DNA of 64,000 nucleotides from Obelidium mucronatum (Eukaryota; Chytridiomycota; Chytridiomycetes; Chytridiales; Chytriomycetaceae), in assembly GCA_025765595.1 (NCBI GenBank), contig JAIVFH010000002.1, positions 372,001-436,000 on the forward strand, given 5' to 3'. Under the pieces are notes generated by a model. It was given only the letters and a program-made list of their open reading frames with translations. It did not search any database and had not been told where the DNA came from. This document shows positions 40,599 through 54,663 of this stretch, piece after piece (the first letter of the stretch is position 1; every line of letters begins with the position of its first letter). The translations under genes and the position numbers were made by a program.

Positions 40599-41929
40599 TT
40601 AAATGGTATGAAGCTTCACAAGCCCTGCATTTTCCTTCAAAAAGTTCTTCTTTGGCTTCGTTTTGGATTTTTTCGCATCGATAATTGCTGGAAGAATCGT
40701 GCTCTTTTGTGCTGAAGGTAGCCGCGTCTGTGGTGTTGTGCCTCGAACTTCATAACTCCACGAAATATCATCGCACTGTAAAATGTCATCAGTTGCTGCG
40801 AAGGCAAAAATTTGTACTTCAATACCTCGATAACTAGTGTTCCAACCAGTGGTTTTCCGTAGCTTGATGCTTTGTATCCTACCACAAACATGTTATCCCC
40901 AGAACCTTTAACTGTGTCTGGCCATAGGGTCCCTTCAGTTGGAACAACACTGAATTCAGGGGCAGCGGGTGCTACGAAGAAGGCTTTAAATTTCCTCGCA
41001 TGTTGAGCGGTATTTTTGAGTTTGAACGAGACTGCAGATAATTTGTTGATGGCTCCCTCAATCGTGATAATGTCATCAACCAGTGGTTGGAGGGCGTTCA
41101 CGCTAATGGGGAAGCGCCACCGTCCTCCCGTAGCAATTTGGTGAATTGATAGGAGTACATTGGCGTTTCCGGGTTTGGTTGGTGCGAAATTGACCTATTT
41201 TTCCCAACTCAGTATCCTAAAAGCAAACACAACCGAAACTGCCTTACCGCGAACTTCAAAGCCAGCCCTTCATCCTGCAAATCTTTGACATCGATCAAAT
41301 TAAATGATATACACGTCTTGATATTGTCTTTTGTGGTGTTGTTGACTGAAACAACTTCGATATCGCAGGCCAACATTTTACTCCAATCATCGACTGATCT
41401 TGATACAATTTCTTCAACATCAAAGTTGAACTCATTAAGAACAATTTCATGTGTAGTTTGAAGAACTTCTCGTGCCCGGCATTCGTAGTATTTGGGTATC
41501 GCCGGAACAGGAGCGTCAGGAAGTCCCTTTTCAAAGAAATACGTTAAACGTGCACAACAAAGTGCAGGGCTTTTTGTCTCACCATAATAGGATAAATCCA
41601 CCTCAACTGCCCCATTTCAACAAGAATTGTTGCCGCGCGACCAATCATTTTTTGAGGACAATAAGTGAAGGGAATATCCAGTGAATCTAATCCTGCCACG
41701 TTGTACTTTGGCTTTCTACTAAGCATCAAAGCAAATTCTTGGTCAATGCCTGCGGTATTCTTTTGAAGAGTTTCGCCAGTGTGCGCCTTCTCTTCTTCAA
41801 TAATGCGAACAGTCACGGGAATAGGATCAACAAGTGGATTGAAAAAGGATATGACGGAAGTAGTTGATTTTCGGAGAGCTGAGCGAACTGTAACGTCGGT
41901 CATTGGTTCAGGCATTAAACCATGTCCCT

Positions 41930-41965
<36 letters not shown>

Positions 41966-44900
41966 GAGATAGTCAGCACCTTTTGTAAACACTAGTTCTT
42001 TTCTTATTTACTTTAAGATGGTAAACAAAGTCCCCGATTTGTGAACTCGTTATATTGATTGTGCCTATGCTCGGTTCAGTGAGCGATGAGGGCCAGAACA
42101 CTACTTGGAGTTCGATTCGTTCCAGTGGTTTCATTGTAACACTGATTGGACCAGCTGGCTTTTTATTCTGTCGATGGAGCGTCTTGATGTTGATTCCCTG
42201 TTGATTAAATAACTGAAAGTCTCGAGTATTGGACAGACTCAGTTGTATTGTGACTTCGGAGTTCATCGGATTTTCCACAAAGACTGCTTGAACCTGTGGG
42301 TGTGGGTGTTGTTGAAGAAAAATAGTGTGAACAGAAGAGCAACTTTGAAATAAAAGAATTTTGTCTGACCCCGCATTTTCCAAGTGGTGCCGACATTTCA
42401 GGCACAAGGACAGGTGGAGCTTCCAAAGCCTCCAAGTGCAGCTCATACCAAAATTCACCGACTTCATCGTTGTTGAAGATTAAGCTCCCAATACTCTTTT
42501 GGCTTAGTACTTGATTGATTGTAAGTTCAGTTTCAAATGATTCATAAAGAAAAAAAAAGTATAACGTAAATCAACTCACAAGGAGCAAATGTTACAACGA
42601 ATGCTTTTTCGCTGTTGGCATCAATTGCGATTTCTTTTGCACCAAGAAGCCCGTTGCCAAGCATATTCACCGTATATATCATTCTCTTATCATATGGATT
42701 GACTATCAAGATGTCTGCTGCAATCGCTGTTCTCACTGTCGTCGCCAGTTGCAGAGATTCAACGCATGGAGAAGGAAGGACATTCAGTCGAATAATGAAC
42801 CAGACGTATGATTGATCGCGTCTGTTGACAAAAGTGACCAATTGAAGGTGAGTTCCTACTTTAATCGATCGGAACTGGATATTATGGGCCAAACAAGATT
42901 TTGCCGGCACAATGACGCTTGGTTTAGTAACATGATTAGGCAAATCTGTAACAACGTCGTATTCAACGTCCTCTTCAGAGTTATTGTGGACGAGAAAGGT
43001 CTCTGATACCTTTTTGAAATACATCAAAAAAAAATTAATTTAACAATCCTTCTGAATAAAAGTAGCCTACCGTCTCGCGCGCAACACATTCTATTTCTCT
43101 ATTCTCTTCAGGTAGGGGCTCTTGTCCTATCCCTCTCAGACCATATATGTATTTTTGAGACGTGTGATTATTAACCAGAGTCAACAGGCCTGTTGTCTCT
43201 CCTGACTTTGGAGGACAAAAAGATAGATTATATAAAGTAGTTGCTCTGGACTTTGCAACAATAGTTGCGGCGCCTGTGAAGTACGGCCCTTCAATTGTTG
43301 CCTGAATGTAGAAAATGAGCTCTTCCACCTAAACCATAAACCGAATTTCTTACTTTTATGGTCCAATCGTCATCAGTTTTGTTGATAATTGGTATTTCTT
43401 GAACTAATGGCTGGCGAGCAGGAGTTTGCAGTTCCAAATCCGCTTTCGATCCTTCTGAGATTGCCACTCCATGGATTTTGAACACTCGAACATCGGGAAC
43501 ATCAATACAGGTTAAAATCACTTTACAGGAGTATTTTCCAGGATCCTGTATGAATGTTAATATTTTTTTTTAATACGTTTTGTATCTCAAATATCAAACC
43601 TTTGGACAGAATGCCACATGCAGCTCTGTGTAATTCTGCTCTACATTGAACGAATGTTTTTTTTCTTTTTGTGAATACAAGCTTTGCTTCACTAATAGTT
43701 CTGGGGCTCCTTTGAAGTAAGGCGACAGATAATCAACCTAAATGTTCCAACAATTCAAAAAAAAAAACCCAGAAAATATATTAAAAAATCTCAGAAAAAG
43801 TACCTTGTATCGTAGAGTTTGCTTCGGAAGCTGGTACTTGTCTCGATCAATAAACACTGGTGCATCTTTTGCTTTCGACTTTGAGACAATGCGTAAACGG
43901 GTAGCTTCATCATGCAGAACATTATGCAACGCCTTGTCTCTTGCTGCATTCAATGGCGTGACCCGTATCGATTTTTCAAGAGTATTATGCGCTTTGCAGG
44001 ACCACAGCATTTCGATGGCTGCGGGGGATTTTACGTGCCCTTCTACTTGGTACTGAAACTCTCCCACGGTTTTATCAATTAAATGAATTACGCACTTGTG
44101 GTGACCGGGCTGTTTGGGTATGGGGGGGTTAGAAATTGGTCTCACCATTTAAAAAGCAGCATTTTTTTACCTCAAATGGTTGAAAAGTAAGTGGAAACGT
44201 TGCTGACTCAAATGGTCCAAGCTCGAGAGTGGTAACGGTGGATCGATACGCTGCGGGAGTCACGGTTTCCCCTCCCAGAGCCTGAACAAAAACCATCAAC
44301 ATATTGCATGAAAACATTCAAACTATTGTAAACCTCGATGAATGGAAGCTCAATGTCAGGCTGTCCTCGGTGAGGAACACGAAGTGGGGCGTAGCTCTAA
44401 CCAAGAATTCAGCTCAGCTTAAAATACCGAAAGCAATGTACATACCCTGGACTGTATCAGCGATATGTCAAAAACGGCCCTGCAATTGAACGGATTGATA
44501 ATATCCACGCCAATTTGAGTTGGCGGTGTACAGTAGATTTGAGAGTCCATGGTGTAAATCTTTTTCGGAACTGGTGCATCTACGGTAGCAACCAAATCAA
44601 AAATCAAAATAGATGAGTTATTTAGTCCCATTCTTTTGGAAGTAAGGCGGAGTTGGCCTTTGGACTCTCGAGAGAATCTGCTTGTGAAACGAATTCCAAC
44701 ACGACTTTGACCTCGTGAAACCAAGCTGAAAACATTCCCATCCATCAATTGAAACTCGTTCTCTCCCACAATGGAAGCCGAGTAGACCAAAGTTCTCGAA
44801 CTGGGATTAGATAACTCAATACTCTGCGTCACACTCTCATGTAAAGCACCATGGAAATCAATTTTTCCCTTTGAGATGAAGTTGGGAAGTGTTTGGTACA

Positions 44901-47900
44901 GGAACAATAAAAGAAGCAGGTTCTCCAATGGGTTTTCTGCATTAATGACTTGTTGAATCGGCAAGCAGAACGCCGGAGTCTTATAGACTTCCTTAAGAGC
45001 GTTGTTGATCAGCTTTACGTTGGATTCGAGTTGCTCTTTTGTGGTGCAAGTGAAGTTGAATCGATTGAAAAAAGTTCCTTCGAGCTCAGGAATGTGGGAC
45101 ATCAACAAATAGGCGTAAGGCACAGATTCTTTGAAGTCATCGCCGAAATTTGTCAACCTTTTCATGACCCCGTTTTTCTGTGTTGATACTTGTCAGTTGC
45201 ATTCCTTCAACGACAAGTCCTTTACCTTCCACATATGGTAACTCGCCCAACGAAGAAGGATGACTTCGGAGGTCGAATAAATATTCCCTTTCGACACCAC
45301 CGGCCAAGACAACTGTGATTCGTCAGCGAAAATACCAGGCAAATTTCGGAAATGCTTTGGTGTAATAATTTGCAAAGCATAAATTCTAATGATTTGCGAT
45401 ATCACGGTTATCCAAGCTTCCTTCGAAAGTATTTGAAAATAGGCCTCGTTTTTCTTTTGATATTCGACGAATTCATCATGAACAGAAGCACCTTGGTTGT
45501 CGGCTTGCTGTTATTTCGGTCAAAAACTAGAAACCCCACATCATTTTAAAGTAAACTACCATTGATTCCATTTGATTCGCCATGTACATCACAAAATCTT
45601 CGACCGTAAGCAGAAATTCCGCCTTCACAGAACTAAGGAGTGCTCCTGCTGTGGTCAAACTTGAGAGAATCTCGTTGAAAAGCCGGAATGAGGCCTTGAC
45701 CCTCTCTACTCCTGTCAACGCTCCTGAAAACCAAACCATTAATATATATGTATACTCTATTCTTAATATAAACTGTATACTACCAAAAGCAGGTGCACTT
45801 GTTGGAAGCATGCTAAGCTTCTTTTTTGCCGATAATGATTGCACTATCTCCAAAAGGACCTTTCCGTTCAGCCTGTCAAATTTTATGGGGTATTCCGATG
45901 TATTATGAGCTCCGGTGTGTTCAGCTACCCATTTGAGCAAGGTATTCAGCGTCTTGTCCAACCCGTCTGTTATTTCTTGTGTATTGGCCCCCTCCAATAC
46001 TATTCCTGTTGGAGATCGGAACGGCCGATGCATCATCATCATTCTTGCTCGACTAAACGCAATACTTAATGAGCTGCGAAAGAATAGATTTCGATTACCT
46101 CTTGTGGTGGTCAACTTTTTTCACATGTTCAACATTCGGCTCAAAGAAGATGTGCCCCTCACGAATCTTCAGCACGTTTTGAGTATTTAATTTAACAAAG
46201 CTATGAATTGTTAAGAGTGAAGCATCAAGAGTTCCATGGATAGGAATGAAGAATGTTCTGGTGGAATCAGAAAATTCCAGTTTTGTAGTAAAACTAACAG
46301 GAACTCCATACAACGAAGGCAAAGGGGGTACTTGAGGCTCCTGTTGTATGGAAGTATCTTTTTCTCCTAATTTTCTTCTAGGCTCTTCCATTGAGTCGTT
46401 GTTGGGATTAGATTTGGAGTTTCGGCGAGCCGCCACGGATTCCTTGGAAACTAAAATATTCTGGCTCAGTTTGAAGTTTGTCTCTTTTTTTCCAGCATAT
46501 AACTTTGGTTTGCTTTCTGAAAGGGCAAGTGGGAGGGTTGTGAGGTTTTCCGGTGTTGTCGGGTTTCCAATGAAACGAAGGACAACTGGCAGTTTCTCGC
46601 CATCGTTTTTCAAAAGCTTTCCTTCTGGAAACTCAACTTCAATTCTTCCATGTCTGTTAATTATCTCAGTAAACATCACATGCTTAATTTCCGTTCGTTC
46701 ACATCCATAGTTGACAACAGAAAATGTGACCAAAGAGTCTTGCCCCAAGGGCACAATTGGTAAAAATACTTCAGGCGGGTCAAAGGCAATGGATGGCTCT
46801 ACTCCAGTTCCACGCATATCTAAGCAAAATGGAGCTTGTCGTCCCATAAAGTCGATATGAAGCGGAATTCTGGCATTGCAGACACCGACTGATTCGGGTT
46901 GAAATGATACCGTAATTGTTTGAGTCGCTCCAGGTTTGAGAGTACCATGAAATGGTTCCACTTTAAAAACATTATCCACATCCTCCAGTGGCTCAACATC
47001 AAATGACCACTGAATCGTCTTTGCGGAATTATTGCTGAGAACTGTTGTCTCTTTTAATGTAGATTTTAAGAGCGAGACACCAACTATTCCACCTTCTTTC
47101 AGAACCACTTTGTTTTTAAAGTTGATTGTGCTCCTTGACATAACGATTGGAGACTTAACACCGAAAGCATTAACAAAAGTATCGCATTGAAGGTTTGAAC
47201 CAATGACCGAAATAGGAAGTGGGAGTTGAAAGTGTTTTTCTGAAGTTGGAGTGAATTCAACAGCGCAAACCAATGACTCAAAAGCATGAACATCGAGGAC
47301 ATAAAGCTTGCCACGTTCTGCATCCCTTTTCAAGAACTGCGCCACTTCTTTCTTTTTTTTCACCATCGACATGCGTCGACCAGGTACACTGTCGAATTTG
47401 AAAATTTCATCCTCCACAGAATAAGTTCTCAATATTACGCCAGGACAACTGGAGCCGGATATTGCATTATTATGAGATTTGGGCCGTTTTCCTCCAGGTG
47501 TAACGGCACGGGAGCTTGGCGCTTTAACCAAAGACGCATTGCTGACAACTTGGAACTTGAATTCAGGCAAATGCCTAAAGTCTATTACAGCTCGAGATCC
47601 CACATCATTATCATTCACGAGCTCAAAAGAAATTTTTGTGGATGTTCCTAATATCGTACCCAGCGACAAGTCGCCAAAGTTTTTTGGGAGTATAGCAATC
47701 TTCGGTTGTTTTCCTTCATATTTGAATGGCACTTTCAGCACGCGGCCTCCTCCAATAATGCAAATATGTACTTCATCGTTAAATTCACCGCAAGCGGTCG
47801 GAGTTGCGATGATATGTACTTCCGCAGTTCCGCCATTTCCTTGAATAATTCCAGAAGGGGCTGACAACATCACATCCATGCAGTTAGATACCACTTGCGC

Positions 47901-50900
47901 TGAATAGAAGCATGCCTTCGAGCTTGTATTTTTGACTTTTATGGTTCGATATCCTCGCGCCCAACTGCTATCTTTGACAAAATTCCGCGCGATTTGATGT
48001 TGAGGAACTGTTGTGTCGCTTGGAATCAATAAATGGGAGGCAAGAACATTCAGCGGATATCTTGAATCCATTTTAGAGAATCCAACTGGGCATATTCCTA
48101 AATCTAGGGGTCCTTGTTTCGTAGAAGTGAGCAACACGCAAGTTGCTGCTGGAATCTCCCCATGGCATCTCACGTTGATGGTGTCGCAAACAAGTTTTGT
48201 TTCAGAGTCCATGACGTTCATAATAAGAACTTTATCGCATGTATTTCTGATTCCAGCAGTGTAGAGTATCTTGATTTCACCGAAGCTATTTGCTTCAATA
48301 GTCCCTCTCAAAGGCTCCACTTCAAATCCACCTTCTATAGCAATCCCACTCGATGTATAGCTTTGCGAAGAATCCACAATCCATTCGAATGAAGTTGGAA
48401 AATTACCTCGGTTATAGACTTGAATAACTTCATGGGCTTGATGGAGAATTCCATTTTCAGGGCTCTCAACATTGAGCTGGAGATCCGATTGCTGATCATT
48501 TAAAAGCCCCGCGCTGATTTCAATGTTGACTGATTTAGTACTCAGCTCAAGTCGAACTGGTTGAACTTCTGCTTTGGTAAATATTTGATACTTGTAGCGA
48601 CCATTCACCAAATATGTAATTTTTCCATTGTAAGACCCAACGGAGTCGCTTTTAAATGATGCGACGAAACCTGAAACGGTGAATGGGTCCAAGAGTATGT
48701 TTGGCGGACTGGCGACCAAGCCATCCGACAATGTTTGTATACTTATGTGCACCGAGGAACGTCGAGGCGTCAAATTCAGGAAATTAATAGGCTGTATGTT
48801 GTTTGAATGAACTGTGACGATTCCAAAGTCAACACAGTTTCTTGCTGCAAAGATATTGTTCAAGTCTTCTGCCGTTAAATACGAATCCATATTTCTGATG
48901 GAAGCGTCGATATTTGGCAAATCATACAGGCGGGGCTCCATTAGCAAGTTCAATAAAGTTTTAATGCGTTGGCTATCTTCTGCCAAAGCAAAAGTGGCGC
49001 TCTGGGCTCGAGCGACACCGACGTAATCATCTGGTTCTGGCGGGATGAGTCCATTTTCTCGATCCAATTTGGGGTCTTCTGATAGCAACGTGCTATACGG
49101 CACTTTCACTCCATCATTGCCGATTCTCATGGTTCGTCTGTCAACAAGACGCTGGATTCTCGACGCTTTCAAATAGTCCAAATATTTGTTCCGATTCTCA
49201 ATCTTATCTTCCCATTCCTCATTCACTGTGCTGTTTCCAACCTGGATATTTGATCTCCACAATTTCACTTTATCTGTTTGAGCTTGAGAGACCTCGGCTG
49301 CTGGAGATATTTTGCATGGCTTTAATACACCCCGAAGCCGCAATTTGATTGTTTGAACATGAGAGACAGCTGATTCCGATTCTCCTTTCAAACTTCTGAC
49401 AAAACAAACTGCCGGCTTTCGAGATTCGATTCCAATGAACGGGTTTTGTTTTGGCGTCTTGTCCAAAGAAGATACCAGAATCTCCATAACTTTTTCAAAC
49501 CGACCCAACTGATTCGGCTTGAATACTATTTTGATATTTTTTGACTCCCCAGGCTGAAGCTTTCCTTTTGCAGGCACTGCGTGAAACTGCGCGAGCGCTG
49601 CAAATGCAAAGGAAAGTCCCAACAAAGGGCTTTGGTTTTTCAAGCAAACTTCCACTTCCCTACTTTCTTCACGCTCAGTAGAATCTTGGATCGATGGGAA
49701 TGTTATTTCCTTGATGTTGATATTTGTTTGGAGTGGGCAGGCCTTTCCCATCAATAACAGGTCAATTGGCTCCTCTCCATCACCAGAGGAGCTTGTAAAT
49801 CCTTCACTCTTTAAGATACGAAGCTGCATAGGAACCCTATATGAGCCAATTGCTGGTTCGATTGCTTTGGTTTTGAAACCAGAACCTTCATTTGATGGCT
49901 TTGGAGCAAACGTAAAAGTGATATCACAAGATTGATTGGGCTCAAGAGAGCCTTCTAATGGAAATACCGTCATTGAAGTTTTTGATTCTGAATCTTGGTT
50001 GTTGAGTTCCTGCTTCATTAGAGCGTCAATATCTGTTGGCGGTAATCCAGGTCTGTTCGATTGCTTCTTTTTTAATGTCATTATGAGAGCGTCGGGAACG
50101 ATTGGAACACTTTCTCCAGCATGTGTTATCACCCAACGAAGAGGTTTTAAGTCGCAATTTTCCAGCTTTGCTTTAAATTGTGCGATTTGCGAGTAATATA
50201 TTATACCAAAGTCCAATGATTGGGGATCCAAATCTCCAGAACCCTCGGAACTTCGTAGCCTCAACTTATGATCCACAATGCTCGCAGTCACTTTAATTGG
50301 CTGATAGTCGATATTCGTGGTAGAATTTGTTGAGGTGGTTTGTAAACGGATTTCCTCATATTTGTCACCAACTTGGCATCTTAGAAACTCGATTTTTACT
50401 GGACATTCATCTTCTTCGTTATTTTCGCCTGGTTTCCGACTTTTGGCGACGGGCCCGAGGGTAATCTTTTCAGGAAAAACGCGCAAAATGGATTTGTTGT
50501 AATCTAAACTAATTGTGGTTCCAGTGATTCCTAGATTCCGAATAGATATAAATTTTTGGGAAATAGCATCGGCGGGGTCTGCACAATTGCTTCCTACAAC
50601 CAAAGTTCCAAAATCAACTGTAGACTGAAACTGAAGTTTCGGACAGGCCGGTGTGACAAACAACGGAACTTGAATGATAAAATCTGGCTGGTTTCCTTCT
50701 TTGATGGCTATTTCAAAAACATCGGAAATTGGGAAAGTGCTGGTGAAATGCGTAAATACTATTTTCCTGACATTTTAAGAGAACGTTGCTTACTCTTGGT
50801 TTGAAAAGCTCACAAGAATTTGAATTGTAATGTCGGTTGACAGCCCGGGTGCGATGGTGATCCCGTTTACGGGTGTGTTCTTGGCTAGACTGAAGTACTT

Positions 50901-51335
50901 TGACACCAAAGGTTTCAAAATGATTTCCCTTACTAGGGCCGAAAAGTTTTTGATGGAGAGTACTTGAGTAACCTTGGTGCTAAATTGTGATAAAGGCCAT
51001 CGTCAAACCAAGGACACCAAGTGAAAGTCATACGTTTACCCAATTTCATAATCCAATACATTGATTTGAGGAGGCTCGACGCGAACTTTGAAGTATGATT
51101 GCAAACATCTTTTTTTGGCTGCGGCTTCAAGAGATTGTACACTGACAGACGCGATGTTCGTAAATATTGTTGTTCTGGTTCCAGAAACTTTCGCGTTTTT
51201 GATTCTGAAGGGCGTAGTCTCCCCTATAGCTGTGGATAAGTTGACGTTGATAGATCCTCCAAAACGATTGTGCTCGGTTTTTGTGTGCGTCTCGCGGTTT
51301 GCAAGTGCTCTGGCAATCACAAGAGGTTCTTTCAT
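40599..51335 (-). CDS. CFAP47-like axonemal protein with ASH repeats and a CH domain
   Basis: A giant minus-strand gene, over 3000 residues in many exons; the largest runs from about 46.1 to 50.75 kb. Start chosen at MKEPLVIARALANRE (51335); the stop is at 40599 after KLHTI. Repeated immunoglobulin-like ASH/Hydin-type units occur throughout, e.g. VNVLG-like LNVLPSPCVESLQ, FTFAPKPSN, VSFQPESVGVCNARIPLHID and FVVTFAP. A calponin-homology domain lies in the middle (about 45.75-46.0 kb; LNTLLKWVAEH, FDRLNGKVLLEIVQ). ASH plus a central CH domain is the CFAP47 architecture, a central-apparatus protein of motile flagella. Hydin is the main alternative. The C-terminus WSYEVRGTTP also fits. Not all splice sites were resolved. 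Confidence 0.78.
41932..41964. repeat. 33-nt poly-T tract (poly-A on the coding strand) in a CFAP47-like intron
   Basis: An uninterrupted T run within an intron of the minus-strand gene. Confidence 0.95.
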
Positions 51336-51756
51336 GGCTTTCCTCGGTAAGATCAATGGTGAGGTATTCCTGACGCTAGAGGATCTCTTTCAAGTCTCTG
51401 GATTTTCTTGCGACTTCCTGAAACTGACAAATACGAACACTTCATATGAGTGGTCACGTGACTTCATGGGCAGCATTTATGAATACACACACACACACGT
51501 AATAGTTAATTGCGGGCACGCAATATGGATGTATCATATGCGTGTAGCGATCTTCAGCTCTTCAAGCTCTTTGCACCTCCTTGTTAACTAACTCAGATCG
51601 CCAAATGTACGCACACAACACAGACCTTGAAACACTATTTGTAACAATGCTCAAACAGCCGCCTCATATGATGACCAATTCAATTTGTAAACTGCGAAAC
51701 CTGCCCAAACCGCCACCCATTTGATTTTTTTTCTTCACCCCAATTTCACTCAGGAG
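51336..51756. promoter_or_regulatory. divergent intergenic region between CFAP47-like and SMS-like genes
   Basis: About 420 bp between two start codons facing away from each other, so it must hold both promoters. A short (CA)n run lies at about 51486-51499 and a T-rich stretch just before the plus-strand start. No clear TATA box or X-box was found. Confidence 0.5.
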
Positions 51757-53418
51757 ATGATGAAGCACAGCGCAACAGGATCCTCCCTTGCCAGCAGCCG
51801 CGGCACCATCAGTGATGACTACACCGAAGTGTGAGTACATTGGCCTCTGCATTAAGCGTGAAGCGTATTGACTCGAAGCCGACACAGCAACATGGAAGTT
51901 GGGGGCACGTACAACCAATCCACCTATGACCTCCAACGGCTCCAAAGCCAGTACCCTGAGCACTCATACACATTCATTACCACCGTCAAGAATGCAGTCA
52001 AGACGGCTACCTTGCACCAAGCAGGCGTTATTGGAGAACAACGAGCGGCGTTCATTGATTGGCTCGATTTGAGAAGCGATGCGATTGCATCTTCCCTCCC
52101 CTCTACTATGGGTGAAGTGACAACATTGTTGGAACACTGGTGCCTTTTGAAACGACAAGGGGTTTCTGTTTTGGATTATCGGCGGCGGTTGCCAGGTGAA
52201 GATTAAAATTTTCTAAGTTCCATTTTTGGACGGCGGAGGGGTGCTTCTATGTCTTCTATGGGCCTTCCATTGAAACCACAACATTTAGAAAGTAGCTCTT
52301 TATCCCATGGACAGCGACTGAGCAGCGCCATTGTTCTTTCCATGTCAGACAACGACGAGGCGTTCCTGACCAATTCTGGAATGGCTGTTGCAACATTGTT
52401 TCAGACAGAGGCCACATCAGGAAAAGCCTCCGTGAATCGGATGTCTTTCTCCAATGCCCAAGAAGGAAAATGGGGAATTGACATGGGTTGGTACTTCCAT
52501 GGTTTATAGGGTATCGGGCAACTCTAAAAAATTTGCATAGATGGAGATGATGCAATGCCACTGGTGCCCACTTCAACACCAATGTCGAAGCTTGTATTGA
52601 AGTCAGATGCTGATTATACGACTGGGTTCAAGCTGTATAATGTGTGGAAGGCGGTCTTTTTGTTTGGGACTCTTGGATGCCTAGGCTACTTCATGGTCTT
52701 TGTTCAAATGTGGTCGGATGATCGAGTTCTGAAAAACGCAAAAGGAGTCCCTCTTGTTCCTCTCCACGATATTGTCTATGAAGAGTACATTCCAGACTTT
52801 TTCAAGCAACTTCCGGATACCATTGTCGACACACCTATTGGTGCTGGTCTCTTTATTTCAGTCCTCTTTTCTATCTACATTGCTGGCAAGCAAGACCCGA
52901 CGAAGCTTATGCGTAGATCGCTGTTTGGTCTCATTGTGTTATATGCCTTCCGAAGTTTCTCTATTGCGGTCACGCAAGTTCCACCATCAAATCCAGCCTA
53001 CTGTCGGCCCTTCCCAAAAACATTCGAAGAGTACATTCCAGCCTCGTTAGACATGTTTTCTTCCAAGATCAAGTCCTGCAGTGACATGATGTTTTCTGGA
53101 CACACTGGAATTCTCTCGTTTATTCTAGTGAGAGTTTGGTACGACAGTGGAAACACTGGCGTGCGTGCTATGGCGCGGTATATTATCCGTTTGGTTGCGC
53201 TAGTGGTGTACTTTGCATCATTAATCACCTTCATTGGCGTCAAATTGCACTACACTATGGATGTTGTGATTGGGATGGTGATTGGGCTCAGCTGGGCAAT
53301 AACATTTGAGAATACGTTCATTATGCTGCCTCTCTTTACTGGTCAAGGAATCATCTTGTCCTTGTACCGATGGGTGGAGAGCGTACCTGAGCCAGTTTCG
53401 CTGATGAAAGTCGATTGA
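51757..53418 (+). CDS. sphingomyelin-synthase-like PAP2 membrane enzyme
   Basis: Exons 51757-51830, 51888-52195, a middle exon of about 52220-52484 and a last exon from about 52543 to 53418. The last exon holds six hydrophobic helices and the catalytic His-His-Asp set of the PAP2_C family: DMMFSGHTGILSF and KLHYTMDVVIGM. That is the sphingomyelin/ceramide phosphotransferase type rather than the Aur1 IPC synthase of most fungi. Enzymes of this type move a phospho-head group onto ceramide in Golgi or plasma membrane. The hydrophilic N-terminal 200 residues were not recognised. No acceptor near 52200-52250 keeps frame, so this junction holds either an unseen splice site or an indel. Confidence 0.75.
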
Positions 53419-53502
53419 ACATTCGTCTGATCTTTATTAAATTATATAAAATGATGTTTTGTTTTTTTTTGATTTTGCTTATTAATTTTAATTTCCATTC
53501 TC

Positions 53503-54012
53503 ATGTATCATCATATTGGCAAATCCATATGTCAAAGAGTCGGCAGTAAAAGCAGCAGTATTCTTGGCGGTATCACGAAAGGCGAACTAAGAGCAGCAGT
53601 CTTTCTGCAAGCGCAGTGTTCGATGCTGGCTGGCTCATTTGCCAATCGTCCATACGCCTCACTTGCACCAGCAAACGTGTCCTCAAAGAACTGGAGTGAA
53701 CCAAGTACCGGCTTTGAATTCTGTACTACTCCTGTTTCCGCACTGCCATTCAGCTCAAAACCTTCGGCAAACTTCACATTCAGCGATTCTTTGCCCACAC
53801 CCGCGACCAGCGCCAATCAACTCCATCACCACGATCCGAGCGCCGTCGCAGTGAGTGACCAATTTGCGGGAGTGTTGACTTATTAACTCGAGCTAACACG
53901 CGTGGTTTGCCAGCCGCCGTCCCTCGCATCGTTCCTTGCCATGACGGGAAGCACGAACCGCAGCATTCTCGGAGATTGTCTGTGGATGACTGCGGCCGAC
54001 GACGACTGCTAA
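53503..54012 (+). CDS. hypothetical protein, about 148 residues
   Basis: Two exons, 53503-53850 and 53914-54012, joined by a good GTGAGT...CAG intron in phase 0. The text is Ser/Ala-rich with no recognised domain. A motif like SSILGG near the start recurs as NRSILGD near the end, and the protein finishes WMTAADDDC. A 95-codon open frame exists on the opposite strand, but it lacks matching splice signals. Confidence 0.5.
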
Positions 54013-54102
54013 TTCAACCTGATAACTGAGTAGTAAATAAATAAAGGAATAAGAGAGAGAGATTAAAAAAGAAAAAAAGAGAAAGCTAAAAAACAAAACT
54101 AA

Positions 54103-54504
54103 ATGCTGCGTTTTCGAACTCGTCTGAATTCGCTCAAAACGCCGCTTGCGTCTTTCGGATCGAGCGGCCGTTTCCAGAGGGCAGCTTTTGCGGCAGCGGC
54201 GGCGCCAGCGGGCTTCTCGGCACGCGGAGCACAGGTAACATCTTCTTCTATCTTTCTTACCGCTCTTCTGTCTAGTTTCTCTATCTACTTCACACTCTTT
54301 TCTTCTTGCTCCTTGTAGTTTTCTTCTCTCTCTCGTTGTTGTCAGTCAGGCTGATCACAGTCATCACACACACAAAAACAACAGACGGCGTCACTTGCTT
54401 CAGCTACAGTAACAATGCCGAAAGCACTAAGCGATTCTATCAGATCGAATGCTGTTCTAAATACAAGCGGCAGCTTCTTTCTAAATCTTGTTGACGACAA
54501 CTAA
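54103..54504 (+). CDS. small protein with a mitochondrial-type presequence
   Basis: Two exons, 54103-54234 and 54385-54504, phase 0; 83 residues. The start MLRFRTRLNSLKTPLASFG is Arg-rich and lacks acids, then an Ala-rich stretch, so import into mitochondria is likely. The second exon reads TASLASATVTMPKALSD and ends NLVDDN. No family was recognised. I considered whether exon 1 could instead be an alternative 5' exon of the aminopeptidase downstream; no acceptor was found that keeps that frame. Confidence 0.5.
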
Positions 54505-54663
54505 AACTCAGCGTGCATTCATTAAGTTAAAAGAACAAAAGACCGGAATAGCTCAATAAACCAAGCAATTACTTATAAAACTTGTTCTTGTTATAATTCT
54601 CACAGTTTCCTGTTCCGTTTCGAATTCGTTTCATCGATTCAAAAGACAAAAAACATCCAAAGA

